DNA of 64,000 nt from Massariosphaeria phaeospora (GCA_011032825.1 JAADJZ010000014.1:806001-870000); one strand, 5' to 3'; shown: positions 23,000 through 34,727, numbered from the stretch's first letter. A program made the numbers and translations. The notes: generated by a model from the sequence alone, not told the origin.

Positions 23000-25900
23000 T
23001 ATGCATACATTTTTAAAACCTATTTTGTTTTACTTTGCTATAAAGTGTGCTACACTAGCTTATAGTAGCACAAAGTAGCTTTTTTAACGCTATGCCTTGC
23101 GATAGTAAAATAATGTATTATTTCTTTCAAAAAAGTTCGTAACTTAGAAAATCTCAAAATTTTGAAAATCTTAATGCCAACTATGCATTAAGTGGCAAAG
23201 TAAAACGTGTTAACTATTTTCTTTCTAAAGGCACATTGCTTAAAGTGCGTTTCTTATTTTTTTTGCTACAAATATTTTTTTTTTTTAAAATTGTTAAGTG
23301 CATTTGCACTTATATTTAGTTTAGGTTTCTAAAAGTTTTTATTGTTTAAGTATTTTTTCTATTTAACAAGGTACTTCTAGGTGCTAACCGAAGATTTTTT
23401 TTATTAAGCACTTTTTCAACGTAGTACACGTTGTTTCTAAAAGTGCGCAAATTATCTACTAAAAGCTTACTTTAAAAGAGTATTAACTTTTTTTAGTTGT
23501 AAAGTTTCAACAAGGATACGTAAAAAACTAGATAAACACTTTTTAGTTTAGAAAAGTACATTTGGTACGCGTTAGTACTAATTTAGTTTACAATAGTACC
23601 TAGCTCTACGTATTTCTAGTTAAGCTTTTTCTTTAGCCTAGTAGATTTCATGTAGTAGTTTAAAATTAGCACCTAGTTACTTTGCTTTAGCAAGATGTGC
23701 TTTTTACGCTTGTTAAAATACTTCTTCTAATAGGCGTTTGCAGTTTTAATTTTGCGCTAGTATTTAACTTAGAAAGTAATTATATAAGCTGCTATGCTTG
23801 TTTTTATCAACAACTGTCTATTACTAAAAAGCATTTTAAGCTAATTTTAAGCTTTTAGAAACGTTTTGTAGTACGCTATAAAAAAAGTAATTTTTATAGT
23901 TACGTACTAGCTATTGTTGTACGCGAACTTCGCTACTAGCAACTACATAGTTCAATTGTTCTATTCAAAGCAATAGTAACATCGAAAGTACTGTTCTAAC
24001 GTTTAATTTTGTTTTTTAGTTTAACTATTTGTTTAAGAGTAATAAGTAAAAAAAAAAACGCTTATTAAGCTAAAATAGTAGCAGAAGCTATTCTAAAACT
24101 TTAAGTTTATAATAAAACTTTAGTCTAAGATAACATTCTTTAAAACGCTGTAAAGTTTTACGATTTTTTTTATTTAAACTGTTGCAAGGTTTTTTGCTGT
24201 CTAGTTAGCGCGAGCTAAAATATAGTAAGCTATTTTAGTTAAGTAGTTTACTACAACGAGAATAAAATCGTATACTTGCTTTATATACTTTAATAGTAAA
24301 AGTTTTGTAATAAAGTTTATTGTAACATTACACTACAAGCTATTAAGCGCTAGCAAAAGTATAAAAAGTTTGTAAAAGCTATGTCTAGCTGCTACTAATT
24401 TGCAACACTTTAAACAGTTGTTGCAGTACTTCTTAACGTTTTTCTTTATACTTTTTTACTCGTATTAGCGTTTAACTTTCTCTAAAGTTTTCTTAACGCC
24501 GAAGTAACTAGCTATTAAGCTATTATAACATTTTTAAAAAGCTTTTGCTTTCTTTTTTATTGTATTAAAGTAGATTTTATTTAACTACTTTGTTATAGCT
24601 AGTTTTAGTTTATTCTAAGCTACTATAGGCTCTACTAGTTCAAACTCGTTTCTTAAGTTAAAGTCTAAGTCTAAGTCTAAAGAGTTCGCAGAATTGCTTG
24701 CTAAATTACCTAAAAGAACTTTATTCTTTAAAAGCTTAAGCTATAGTGCTTAAGTTAGTTCTTCCCTAATGTGCATCTTTAGGTTTAAAGCTTTTATTTT
24801 CTTTAAAAAAGTTAGCAGGCTTAGTTTTTTTGCAAGTTAGCTAGCTAATTTTGTAATTGCTGCTACTAAAGCGGGCTTACTGTAAACACTACAAGTTGTT
24901 AAAGCTCGTAATAAATCTACGTAGATTTTATTGCTTTTTTGCGCAAAAGCATAAGCTTTCTTTATGTAGTCTAGTCGTTAGAAAAAGCTATTAGCTAGAT
25001 TTGTCTTTTTAGGTTGATAAATTATAACGAAGTTGTACTTTGTTAACTTTTTGTAAGCGCAGACTTAACGATAATTTAGAGTTTTCGTTTTTATAAACTA
25101 TCGTAGGTTATTGTAGTTCGTATAGAAATTAAACGGGATACTTAAAAAAAAATAGCAAAAGTGTAACAAACTTTTGTTAATTGCTAACAACTTTTTATTA
25201 TAAGTATCGTAATTGTACTTCGCCTTGTTTATTTTTTGCAAAAAAAAACCAATTGGGCGCTAATGCGCACTTTTTTCGCTGTTTTTACCGTTAGAAACTT
25301 TTTAGCTTAGAATTCTACTAATAGCGCTTTTAGAAGCGTTAGTTTTGAGCTTTGTAAGCTATTCTACTTTATAATAAGCTAAAATAAAAATATTAAAAAA
25401 AGCACTTTTGAGTTTTTTAAACGCTTTCTTAGCTTTAGTTCTAAAGTTAATTCGTTAGCTTTTCTCTTTTCTTTAGGCGTGCTCGTTTCGAGCTGCTTTT
25501 AGCTTTTTCTAGGTTAGTTTAGTTAATAGTAGAGCAAGCTTAAAGAAATTGGCAATAAAGCGCCGATAATAGTTTATAAAGCCTATAAATACTTAAATAT
25601 TTCAAACCGTGTTTAGCATTAGCTACTCCTAAATCGTTCTAATTCGTTCTAAGTTTATTTTAACTTTTTCTAAGCATACAATGTAACTTAGGTACTTTAT
25701 TTGCCGTGTATGCTACTCGCACTTACTAAGCTTTAAGTATAGCTTTGCTTTACGCAAACGTTAAAGAACTTTTTTAATCTAGCTTACATAGGCCTTTTTT
25801 ATATTAAAAAACACTAGAATGTTGTTAAAGTACATAATGCAAGTTACGTTAACTAACTTAGCGAAAGCTTAGTTAATGTAGGCTTAAAATGCTGCAAAAG

Positions 25901-28200
25901 CATTTGTAAAACTAAATAGCATAACAAAGTACTTAAAATAACTATATCGAGTTCTAAAAGCTGTTTTCTATTTGTTTCTTTTTTTAATTTGAATTTTGTA
26001 ATAGGCTTTACGAATGTCAAGCTTAGTGTAGACTTTCGCTTTAGCTAAATTTTTCAAGAACTCTGCAATAAAGAGCAAAGAATAACAATTCTTAATTGTA
26101 ATTTTGTTAAGGCTTTGATAGTTAACGCAAAGCTTTAAAGTACCGTTTTTTTTTTCGCGAAAAGAATTAGCGCACTAGCTAAAGACTTTAAGCGCTTTAT
26201 CTATTTTCTATTAAAGTACTCGTCTACGTATTTGCAAAAATGCTTTAATTTTACTATTAACATGTTGTACAGAGGTTGATGCAAAGAAGTTGTACTAGGC
26301 TAAAGTTTAATTGCAAAATTCTGCTTTTTATAAAACGCTATTACTAACAAGCTATTAAAGCTCGCTACGTTTTAGTACTTCTAATACTTAAGTTACAAAC
26401 TAGAGTCTTGCTTTTTTTAGTTGCTCGCTTTAAAAAGTGTACTAATCAAACAAACATAAAGCTTTGCATTAAAACTATTTAAAGTTTAAGCAAACTTTGC
26501 TGCGTTTTTTATAGCTACTTTGGCATAGTTTAGTTTATTTAGGTTCTTTATGCTCCTAAAGAGCATGCGGCAACGCGAATAGTTCAACTTCGGCTAAAAC
26601 TAATCTATTCAAAAAAGTCTAAGGTACATCGAAAGCTTTTTAAAATTAGCTACTACAAAGAGAATTCTATAAGTTTGTACTCTACTTTTAGAGTTTATAA
26701 TGCAAACTTTTGCTATAGTACAACTATAAATAGTATAACCCAATCTACTTAGCAATATAAAAAAGATATTAGAAATTAGTTTAAGTACTAGATTCTATTC
26801 TTTCGCTACGACAGCTAAAAGAATATTAAAATAAACTCTACTATCTACAATTGCTTTTAAGTTTCTTGAACTTTTAATCTTCGCTAACGCGGTAAGAAAC
26901 GTTAGGTTCTTGCTCGTTAGCATTTTACAAAAAGTGCTTACTTTCTTTAACTATAACAAGTTAACATAAGCTACAAAGTAGAAAGCTAATTCTTTAAGCT
27001 TTTGCTTTTTTCTTTTCTTTTTTCGAAGTAAGCGTTTTTCTTTGCTTTGTTAGAGTAAGTAGAAACAAAATAGCCTAGTTTGTTACATGCGTAGCAAACT
27101 AGCTCGTTAGAGCTTTTGTTTTTTTTGTTATTACTTTTTTTAAGCTTAAAGTAGCTGTTGCGTTTCTTTTTGTGCTATTTAGCATTAGAATAGGTTAATT
27201 TATGTTCTATTAGCAACGCGGCTTACTTTTTGTTCTTTTTAGTTTTTCTTTAGATCTTGTTATTCTATTAAAAGTTACAATAGATCTAATTAGCTTTTTG
27301 CTTTACTTAGTAAAAGGTAGTGCAACTTTGCAGCGAAAAGTAACGTAGTTGCTTTTTTACTTCTTTAAGAAGTGCTGCGGTGAAATCTGCTACTATTCTA
27401 AATAAGCTTGTTTAGTTAATCTTAGTTCAAAGAAGTTGAAAAAGTAGAAGTAAGTTAGAAAAAGTTTGAGATAGCTTTTAACGTAAAGCTTTAATAGAAT
27501 TGTATACTTACTACTTACGTTTCTCGAAAGTGCCTAAAGCACTTAATATTTGTTTCTTAAGCAATGCTTAAGTAGAGAACTATAAAGAGAATCGCATTTT
27601 TTTTATAGATTTTATAGGTTTTTTAGAGCGTACAAAAGTTTGCTAAAGAAGTTAAAGCTTTTTGTGTAGTAGCTTTTGCAATTGCGAACTTATTAGTTGT
27701 AGTTTACGCAATTTTTCTTTAAATAGCAGTGCGGTAGCTTAGAGCGAAGCAAATTAACCTAGTTAGAAACGGTTTAGGCAAGTGCTAGCACAACTAGTTA
27801 CCTAATAGCCTTAGCAAGCGCTGTTTTGTTTTCGTTTTAGTATAGAGCCTTTAACGCTTTGAAGCGAATAAGTTCTGTGCAGCTTTGCTTATTCTGCTAC
27901 TAAGTTTTTAGCTTATTAAAAGCTCGCTTCGTAAAGAGCTTCGATAATGCGTTGTTATTTTTATTATTTAAAAGTAAAGTGTTAAAATTCTCTTTGAAGC
28001 GAACTAAGTTATTTTAGCCTAGTTTAACGCTAGAAGCGCAACTACGCTTTAAAACGTTAGCACTATTACTAATCTAAACTTCTTTATTAGCATTTTTATT
28101 CTATTTAGTTTTATCTACGACTAGAAGTTGAAAAGTGCTTAGTTGCATAATAGAACTTTTATCTAGGTATTCTAGAAGCAACGTAGCTTAATTGTTAAAT
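23000..28200 (-). pseudogene. gag-pol remnant of Gypsy element F
   Basis: Minus-strand motifs seen through stops: zinc knuckle at about 27070-27115 (C-Y-A-C-N-K-L-G, last Cys lost); RT at about 26050-25800, with TKLDIRKAYYKIQI and the active box now YFNN for Y-x-DD followed by ILVFF; integrase zinc-binding region at about 24530-24390, with HFG-like ASYFGVKKTLEKVKR and KKYCNNCLKC; and the integrase core at about 24300-23850, with DFILVVVNYLTK and later FAYNNS. Order and spacing are those of Ty3/Gypsy. Stops are frequent and both catalytic RT aspartates read as Asn, so it is dead. Confidence 0.82.
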
Positions 28201-28262
28201 AAACTAAACATTGTAAACGAGGTAATTGGTTTATTAAAAGTATTTTAATAGAGCAATTTGAA

Positions 28263-28483
28263 TGTAAGACTGCGTTTAATCGTTGGTTTAATAACACTTA
28301 AAATAGATTAATAGTATAGTAATAAAGATAGTATATTCGTGTAAAAGAAACGAATTGCTATTTTAGCAGCGATTCGGTGCGAAATACTTTTAAAAGCTTT
28401 GCAAAAAACTAGTCTAGCTCGTTATAGCCTATAGTAGCTATTAATAATAAAAAAACAAATACGTAAAGCTACTTAGCTTTACA
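28263..28483 (-). repeat. 5' LTR of element F
   Basis: 221 bp, begins TGTAAGAC and ends GCTTTACA in + orientation. Nearly all differences from the partner LTR are C/T or G/A. Confidence 0.85.
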
Positions 28484-28545
28484 GCGAAGTTTTAGTATAG
28501 AGTAGCAACTTGCTTGTTTTAGCAACTTACTTGTTTTATACGTTA
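28484..28545 (+). mobile_element. Right terminal repeat of transposon P2
   Basis: Carries the doublet AGCAACTTGCTTGTTTT / AGCAACTTACTTGTTTT and ends TACGTTA (28539-28545). It lies directly outside the F target duplication, so it is the continuation of P2 from 20853. Confidence 0.65.
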
Positions 28546-28555
28546 GTATTAATAC

Positions 28556-30384
28556 TAACGTAATAAATTATTAAACTTTCTAGATTATCGAACTCTCTAG
28601 AAATTGCCAAGACTACTACTTTCTTTATTAACGCAATATGTTTTAACTAACTAACGCGTTATTATACTAACACGAAGAAAAACTCTAGCTTGCCTTTAAA
28701 GCCTATAATTCTAGCTAATTCTAAAGCTATTAAGCTGCTGCTATTGCTTTTAACGTTAAACGCTAAACTTTTAACAAACGCGCTTAAGAAATTCTATTTT
28801 AAGCTTAAACACAACTTAATTGCTAGAAGCTTACTACAACTAAAGAGCAAATAGTTGTTTAATATATTCTTAACTTTAATTCGCGAGAATTTGCACTTTA
28901 GCTGTCTAAAGTAGGAAATATAAAAAATAAACTAATAGCTGCGCAAAGTAGCGAGCTAGTAGGCAAAAAATAGGTTACAAGATTTGTATCGCGTTTAGGC
29001 AAGCTTAAAATAGCTTTTAATCGAGCAAAGAACTAGCAAAGAATATAATAAAAAAATTCTAAAGTAATTAGCGCGTAGTTTAAGCTTGTTAGAGATACTA
29101 AAGCTAAGTACAGCATCTACAAAAATAACGTGCATAAGTTTAATAAAACTAGCTTTTAAATAAGCGTAATTAGGTTTATAAAAGTTGTTACAAGCTTTCA
29201 AAAACGTACATCTAATCTAGCTAGGCAATTAAGAGTAAGTAATAGTTATCTAAAGCATTTGCGCTGCAAAGTACGCAATCTCGCTTTTTATTATCTACAA
29301 AAAGCGCGTTTACATTTTAGCGTAGTACAAAAAGAACTTTATACTTAGCAATTAAAAGCTTTTAGTTTCTAAGAACAGCTAGACAAACAAAGCTTTTAGT
29401 TTTAAATAGTTAAAGCATTTTAACGCGCATACAAAAGCGCGTTAAGTAAAGAAGTCTAAACAGCTATAAAAGCTACTAATTTTAGAATTTTAAAAACTAT
29501 TGCTTTAAGAATAAAATCTTTACGCTTTGCATGCTAGTTTATTTATTTTATATTCTTTAGCTACTAGATGTAGTTTGCTTTTTGCTGCTAAAGCTAAAGT
29601 ACTTTTAACGCGTTTAAAACTTAGCGCGCTAGCACGTTTTTTATATTAACAAAAAAAACTTTTTGCTAGCCTTTAGAAACGCGTTTTTTAAAGTGTTTAC
29701 TACAAAAAACTATAAAAAAGCTTTTAAAGCTTTAAAGCTAGTTTCTATTAATGCGTAGGTAGTACTTAATTGCTTTAAAGTACAGCTACGTACTTTGCTA
29801 CTACTTTTTGCACTAGAAGCGCCGTAGTAGTTAAAAACTCTAAGCAATACGCTTAAATTTAGATTACAATTAAAGCTTATTACTACTAAGCTTAGTTTTT
29901 CTCTATTATTTTTACAAAATAAAGTTTACTAGCTTGTTAAAGAGTTTTACTAGATAGCCTATTAAGTTAAGCTAATGCGCAATCAAATCTCTAGCTTTAA
30001 AAAAACTATTAAAGAAGCAACAAAAAAAATTACAAAAACAAAAGCAGATTTAGATAAGTAGTACGATAGAGTATAGTAATAGATTAGCGTAAGTAGCTAC
30101 TAAAGCGTCTACAGCGCTTTAGCTATTAAAGAAAGCGCGTAGTAAAAAAAGTTAAAAAAGAGCACAACTAGCTCTACGACGCTGTAAAAATTCTAGTAAT
30201 ACAAAGCACAATGCCTAAACTTACTAAAAAAATATAAAAAAAGCTTTTAAATCTAGAGCTAGCACAACGTACGCAGATTCTTTGTTTAATAGCAATTAAT
30301 TTAATGTTCTTTAAAATAAGTTGGTTGTGTTAAGAAATTTTAAAGAGTTCGATAATCTAGAAAGTTCGATAATCTATTACGTTA
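28556..30384 (+). mobile_element. Pogo/Fot1-like transposon E (1829 bp)
   Basis: Ends TAACGTA (28556) and TACGTTA (30378-30384). Doublet GATTATCGAACT-like motif twice in each inverted terminal repeat (left about 28565-28600, right about 30340-30375). The only spacer to the right end of P2 is the 10-bp palindrome GTATTAATAC. Its length fits a complete Fot1/pogo element. It is the uninterrupted homologue of D2 (42113-43964), which carries different doublets. Confidence 0.82.
28620..30310 (+). pseudogene. Pogo-like transposase of element E
   Basis: Read through stops: first catalytic block HKFNKTSF at about 29129-29150 (family FDETGF), then SICAAKYAISLFIIYKKR, TNKAFS (family TNNSLG), a LLDVVCF block carrying the third catalytic Asp, and a C-terminal part YINKKNFLLAFRNAFFKVFT followed by KAFKALKLVSINA and ending in a Leu-rich RTLLLLFALE. 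The minus strand of D2 gives nearly the same C-terminus. In the family the enzyme binds the terminal repeats by its N-terminal HTH domains and moves the element at TA. The first catalytic Asp reads as Asn and there are many stops. Confidence 0.72.
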
Positions 30385-30700
30385 TAATAGCACTTAAATT
30401 TTATAAAGTTAGGTTTAAAATACTTTAATAGAATATTAAAAGTAGTAAAATAGAATTAAACGTATAGATTAGTAGTATCTTAATTTTGCAAAGATATAGA
30501 TAATGTTTTTTCTATAACTAGACACAAACGCAGAGAACTTTACTAAAAGCAAATAACAAATTTTGTTCACATACTGCTTTACTTTTGTAACTGCGAGAGA
30601 TAGTGTTAAATTGTAGACTTCTTCTAATACCTGTAAGACTTTGGTATCTGCAAGCGATAGCGCGTTGCTGCAAACATTCTATCGTACCTGCAAGAGACTG
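30385..30700. other. AT-rich spacer and left compartment boundary
   Basis: No gene or element recognised. Base composition changes from AT-rich to balanced between about 30580 and 30720, marking the left edge of the gene island. Confidence 0.5.
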
Positions 30701-31815
30701 TTAGTCTTGAAATTCTAGAAATCACAGGGTAGTATGTTCCACCTACCTCTAGCGACGCCTAGAGGATTGACCACGGGAGCTTGGATTGCCCGAGTCGTGA
30801 TACCGCCGACCGTTTCCTGGGGCCGAATTCCGTTCTCTGCTGTCTGAGCGATCCGAGTCGCGAGCCCTAATGACCTGGTTTAAACCATCTTGGGGGTCGA
30901 GACTGTGGCGGTGGTAAAGTGTTCGACTGTGATTGCGCGAATGTAGATGGTCGGTGGGAGTTTTCTTGGTATGAACAGTGACGGCTACTGCGACCGTATC
31001 ACCGTGGTTGGTTTTGTATACCCTTGCGTTCGGGAGAACATTCGTCCAGGGAGCATGTTTGTTCTTAGAGCTTCGGTCCCTATCAGGGCTCCATTTTATC
31101 GACCGCGAGCATCGCGGCGCTGTCCACCGTTTGGCACTCGGCGCTCTGGAGGATTGTTGAGATCTTGGAGCGGAGTCCTAGATGACTGAGGAACCCGAAC
31201 CCGCGCCGAATCAATGTTCAAGGAGTCTTTCGACTTGATAGTGGGGAACTTAGGAGCTGTGGGTGGTTCCAGTAAATGGCCGTCTATGTATTTGCGGTTG
31301 CTTTCTAAAGTTGACCGAGGATGCTGGAGTAAACGTTTAATCAAGTGGCAAGTCCAGTGTGCTCAGATGGAGCTTACCATATGATCACGGTCGGAGTTAT
31401 TGCTGGATTGCTGGTCTCTGCCTGTAAGGCGGGAAACCACCATGTGCGGCGATAACCCAGTCGCAACAGACGTCCCAAGTCTGGTTGAGTATGGTGGGGC
31501 TGAACAGACTGAAGAAAGTGGTGCCCGCGGCGTATGCAAACAATGCAAGAGACAACGTCATCTAGATTAACGAGACCGCGCATGCTGTGTGAAACTGCAT
31601 GGCCCACCACTGCCGCCTCTGAGGTGACGCCATAGCGCTGTGGTTAGAGCCTCCTTATGGTGTAGGTGGTGTTGTATAGTTGTGTGAAAGTGCCTGGAAA
31701 GGGTCGCGACGTCATGCTACGGATCCGATAAGTGATAAGGTCATCTGTGGCCGTTTCCAGTGCAACGTCATATTACAGCTTTAAAAGTTCGCGCGCTAAA
31801 TCTTTTCCTGGGCTT
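30701..31815. other. GC-balanced DNA without a supported gene
   Basis: Six overlapping frames of 60-82 codons occur, but none has a recognisable motif, a good partner exon or a start context better than chance. The sequence is not RIP-like. It may hold regulatory DNA or 5' exons of the gene downstream. I see no tRNA or rRNA here. Confidence 0.4.
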
Positions 31816-31819
31816 ACCA

Positions 31820-31827
31820 TATAAATA
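31820..31827 (+). promoter_or_regulatory. TATA box candidate for the coiled-coil gene
   Basis: TATAAATA in CCATATAAATATC, about 50-60 bases before the first ATG (31880) and about 230 bases before the ATG at 32053. Spacing fits transcription starting near 31850. Confidence 0.45.
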
Positions 31828-32175
31828 TCGGATTTGCACCCAACCAGCAATCAACTGAAGTAGCTTTCTCAAGTCTTCGATGAAATTGCAGATCAAGGGC
31901 TCCACAAACATCGCCATTTAGGTCGTCGCTTGAAAACTGAGGATCTCGTCGTCCTACCAATCATTTTCGAAATCAAGCCGATTGTCAGTACCAGACCGGT
32001 GAATCTGAAAACGGCGACATAATTGCTAGCTCGAAACACCCTCAATTCAAATATGACAACGGGAAACCAGGGCAAACGTATAGACAATTGTAGAGCCGTC
32101 GCAAAGGATTCTCTTGCGACCGACCTCACCCGCGGATGCAAGCTGCCATGGACGCAATAACTTGAGAACAAGGTT

Positions 32176-32466
32176 ATGCGCACTTGGAAGCTGAAGGAAG
32201 AGTATTGGGATATTAAGGATGTCTTCGATGGAGCGGGGTTGAAGATGAAAGAGAAGTGTGCGGCTGTAGGAGTTTTGGATGCCCGGAGCGCACTGCAGGA
32301 ATATGAGGGCGAGTTGACGAAGCTGAAAAAACCATTGACACAGCAACAAAAGGAAGAACACACCCGATATGAGGAGGACTATTCCGCAGCCTTCGAGAAA
32401 CACGAAGAGATAAAAGAGGAATACGAAATGCGCACATATCAAGTCGAATCGACAACACAGCGGCTA
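32176..32466 (+). CDS. Coiled-coil exon of the split host gene (left of P4)
   Basis: Open from ATG 32176 to the transposon insertion at 32465. It encodes about 97 residues, strongly charged and helix-forming (Glu/Lys/Gln heptad-like pattern, no Pro-rich linker). The frame is also open 5' of the ATG back to TAA 32158-32160, and before that to ATG 32053, so either ATG could be the original start. Past the insertion the frame runs by accident about 26 codons into the TIR of P4. Confidence 0.55.
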
Positions 32467-34580
32467 CCGTGCCCGTGCGCGCAGCGATCCACGAACAACA
32501 TGCTCATCAACTCAAAGATAAGGTTATTGAGCCACCCACAATAGCTATAATTATAAGATTTTTTAGTGGAGCGACTGTATACATGCTCGCGATCAACTTG
32601 TATTAATTATATTTACGCGGAAGTTTGATTGTGCGGCCGCAGGAGTTGACTTTAGGTGGAGCAGCTGGTGCAGCTTCTAAGGACGCCGCGACAGCTGCAG
32701 AACCGCCACCGCGTCTCTGGCGCTTGGGCTTTGATAGGAGCACTTTTGAGGCTTTGCGCTTGCCTGTTTGGGCAGTTGTAGAGGCTTTTTTAGTGTTTTG
32801 AGCTGCGATTCGAGCAGCGCGCGCGGCCTCTTTGCCAGCCTTCTCCATAGCACGCACTGCCTTGGCTTCTTCTCTCGCCACACGCTTCTCCTCTGCCTCC
32901 TTCTCCTTGAGTAGCTTGGCAGCAGCTTGAAGCTCCTTCTTGTTCGCCTTTGCAAGCTGCTCCTTATGCTCTTCTTGTTGTTTCACCCTCTTTCGTGCAC
33001 GTGCCTCTCTGATCTTGTGCGGAGACCAGAAGACAGCGCCACCGTGGTACTCCTGGCGCTGCTGCAAGTCGAGACGTTTGCCGCGCTTCTTGTGCTTCTT
33101 CTTAGTCGTAAGCGCCTCTCTCAGGCCGTTATTCTCGTGGTGTAGCAGCTCGTTTTGAACTGAGAGTAAGTGGAGCGTCTGGGAGAGCGTCTTTGACTCC
33201 TCTGCGGCAGTATCCCTTACTGCAAAGCGTACCAGACGATTCATCTAACGCCAGTCGCTCTCTTTGAGCGCTAAGGGACCTGCTTCACTTTCTCTCTGCT
33301 CTCTGCTCTCTGCTCTGTCGAATCGTTTGAGTATAGCCTCTAGCTTCATAGGCCATATGCCAGTGGCTTTAAAGGACTTGAGGATCGTCTCTGTCTTAAA
33401 GGAGGACACTTACGCTTCTTAGAACAGTGGAAAGAAGTCTCTTTTCGAGACAGCAATGAGCCCTTGGCTCCTCTGGAGGTAGGTAGAGAGCTGCGCGGAG
33501 TAAGAGCTAGAGAGAGGTTTGAAGCAAACTACATCGAGTAGCTGAAGCGTGTGAGTAGAGTGAGAAAAAAACACTGCTAAGAGTATGCGATAGGAGTTGC
33601 AGTAGTCGATAAAATCCTAGGTAAAGTGACTGCCATGGCCGTTAAGTATAAAGAGACGCTAGTTTCTCCTACGACGCGCTTTCTGCTTCGTACAGCGATC
33701 GAATACCTGCTCTAGCTATGCCAAACTAATGTCGTTATTCGTCCATCCAGATGGAGATGAAGCCACGAAGACGTCGTGTTTCCTAGCTTCAATAGCGGCC
33801 ACCTATGAGGCCTGCAGTGAGCTGTTCGCCGACTAGTAGATAATGCCAGGCGGCAGAGCACTCCCATCAGCGCAGACGGCCGCGAGGAGGGTAATCTACT
33901 TACGAGAGCCATCTTGGAGAGCCGCAGTTACTTCCTTTTGCTCCTACATCCGACGGCTAAACACTCGTTTCGAGCGGCTGAGTACACCGATTATGAAGCT
34001 TTTCTCATCCATATTGTACATGTAACGCGGCTCTAAGCTATACTAAGTAATCTTTAAATGCAGCAGCTCGAAGTACGCCTTATACTTCTCTTTAGAGTCA
34101 GCTTTGTAGCGTGTAGCGTTTATCCTAGTGGTGTATTTAGAGATGAGATGCTTATGGTTTCGGCTTAAGAAGCGCGTAACCCAGGCATCCGACGCGCTCT
34201 CGTGAGCGATCTTAGTGGCGAAATTTCGTAGCATCTCCCTCGTAGGTGGTAGCCCTCGCTTTGTTAAGCCTCTAATATACTCTATAAGCTCAGACTCTTG
34301 TTGCGGGCTGAGTAGTTGTTGATCGCGATCCTTAACCTCCCGTGGGCGCTGACGACCTTGGTGTCTTCGGCTTAGCGTAGCATGCGATACACCAAACTGG
34401 CGAGCAATTGCGCGGTATGTAAAATGTTCTCCTAGTTCTAGCGATTCGATTGCTGCAACTGCGTCATCGATTAGTGCCATAGTGGTGGAGTTAAGACGCG
34501 TCAAAGTTGGTGGCTTGTCTGGTGTTTTGGTGTTCGTGGATCGCTGCGCGACGTGGGTCGCTGCGCGCACGGGCACGGTA
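32465..34580 (-). mobile_element. Pogo/Fot1-like transposon P4 inside the host gene (2.1 kb)
   Basis: Flanked by TA (32465-66 and 34579-80). The TIR begins CCGTGCCCGTGCGCGCAGCG. The right TIR contains a second GCGCAGCGATCCACG after the first copy, a doublet, while only one copy is clear on the left. It carries a transposase on the minus strand. Unlike the copies in the AT-rich blocks its GC content is near 50%, so it is younger or only lightly mutated. It disrupts a coiled-coil gene. Confidence 0.87.
32603..34480 (-). pseudogene. Pogo-like (CENP-B/DDE_1) transposase of P4 with eleven nonsense codons
   Basis: One continuous minus-strand frame of 626 codons from ATG 34480 to the stop at 32603, with eleven in-frame stops (nine TAG, two TAA) and no frameshift. 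Domains in order: HTH (YRAIARQFGVSHATLSRRHQ); second DNA-binding/CENP-B-like block (LLSPQQESELIEYIRGLTKR); DDE core with YNMDEKSF, LNGHGSH (first residue of the usual DGHGSH is Asn) and STHTLQLLDVVCF; then a Lys/Ala/Glu-rich coiled-coil tail ending TIKLPRKYN. I place the start at 34480 because the longer ATG at 34600 lies outside the TIR. The stops fall at family Trp or Gln positions, the signature of RIP. It shares its tail with P3. Confidence 0.82.
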
Positions 34581-34632
34581 CTGAGCGCGTTATTGGACAT
34601 GCAGGAGGCGTTGTTCGATGCGCACGCCCAGG
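34581..34632 (+). CDS. Continuation of the split exon (right of P4)
   Basis: Frame-compatible continuation of the exon ending at 32466: LSALLDMQEALFDAHAQ. It ends at the GT of a likely intron at 34633. Without the intron it would stop at TGA 34665-34667. Confidence 0.5.
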
Positions 34633-34727
34633 GTACAAACCATCCATGTCCACAGCCAGGAAACTGACCCGGAACTGACGAAATACGACTGCCCGTTGTC
34701 GCAAAAACACCTTCCCGAATGGCATAG
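34633..34727 (+). other. Probable intron, 95 bp
   Basis: Donor GTACAAAC, candidate branch sites ACTGACC / ACTGACG, acceptor GCATAG. Splicing joins phase 1 of the upstream exon to the frame that stays open to 35125. Length fits small fungal introns. Not proven. Confidence 0.45.

Larger units (their letters stand above)
20854..28483 (-). mobile_element. Complete Ty3/Gypsy element F (7630 bp, minus strand)
   Basis: Bounded by 220/221-bp LTRs (20854-21073 and 28263-28483) that start TGTAA and end TTACA (the left copy RIP-altered to TTATA). Five bases outside are GCGAG on the left and GCGAA on the right, a target duplication differing by one G-to-A change. The internal region reads on the minus strand from gag near 28.2 kb to integrase near 23.8 kb. 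About 1.9 kb between pol and the 3' LTR (21074 to about 22950) is not explained. Inserted in P2. Confidence 0.88.

Noticed and set aside
28995..29201. Minus-strand 68-codon ORF in E
   Set aside because: Shadow of the + strand transposase, which matches family motifs.
30947..31610. Overlapping ORFs of 60-82 codons on both strands
   Set aside because: No motif, no preferred frame, no exon partner; typical of chance frames in GC-balanced DNA.
31893..32458. Minus-strand ORFs up to 156 codons over the coiled-coil exon
   Set aside because: Antisense shadows of the + strand charged helical frame (Ser/Phe/Leu-rich complement of Glu/Lys codons).
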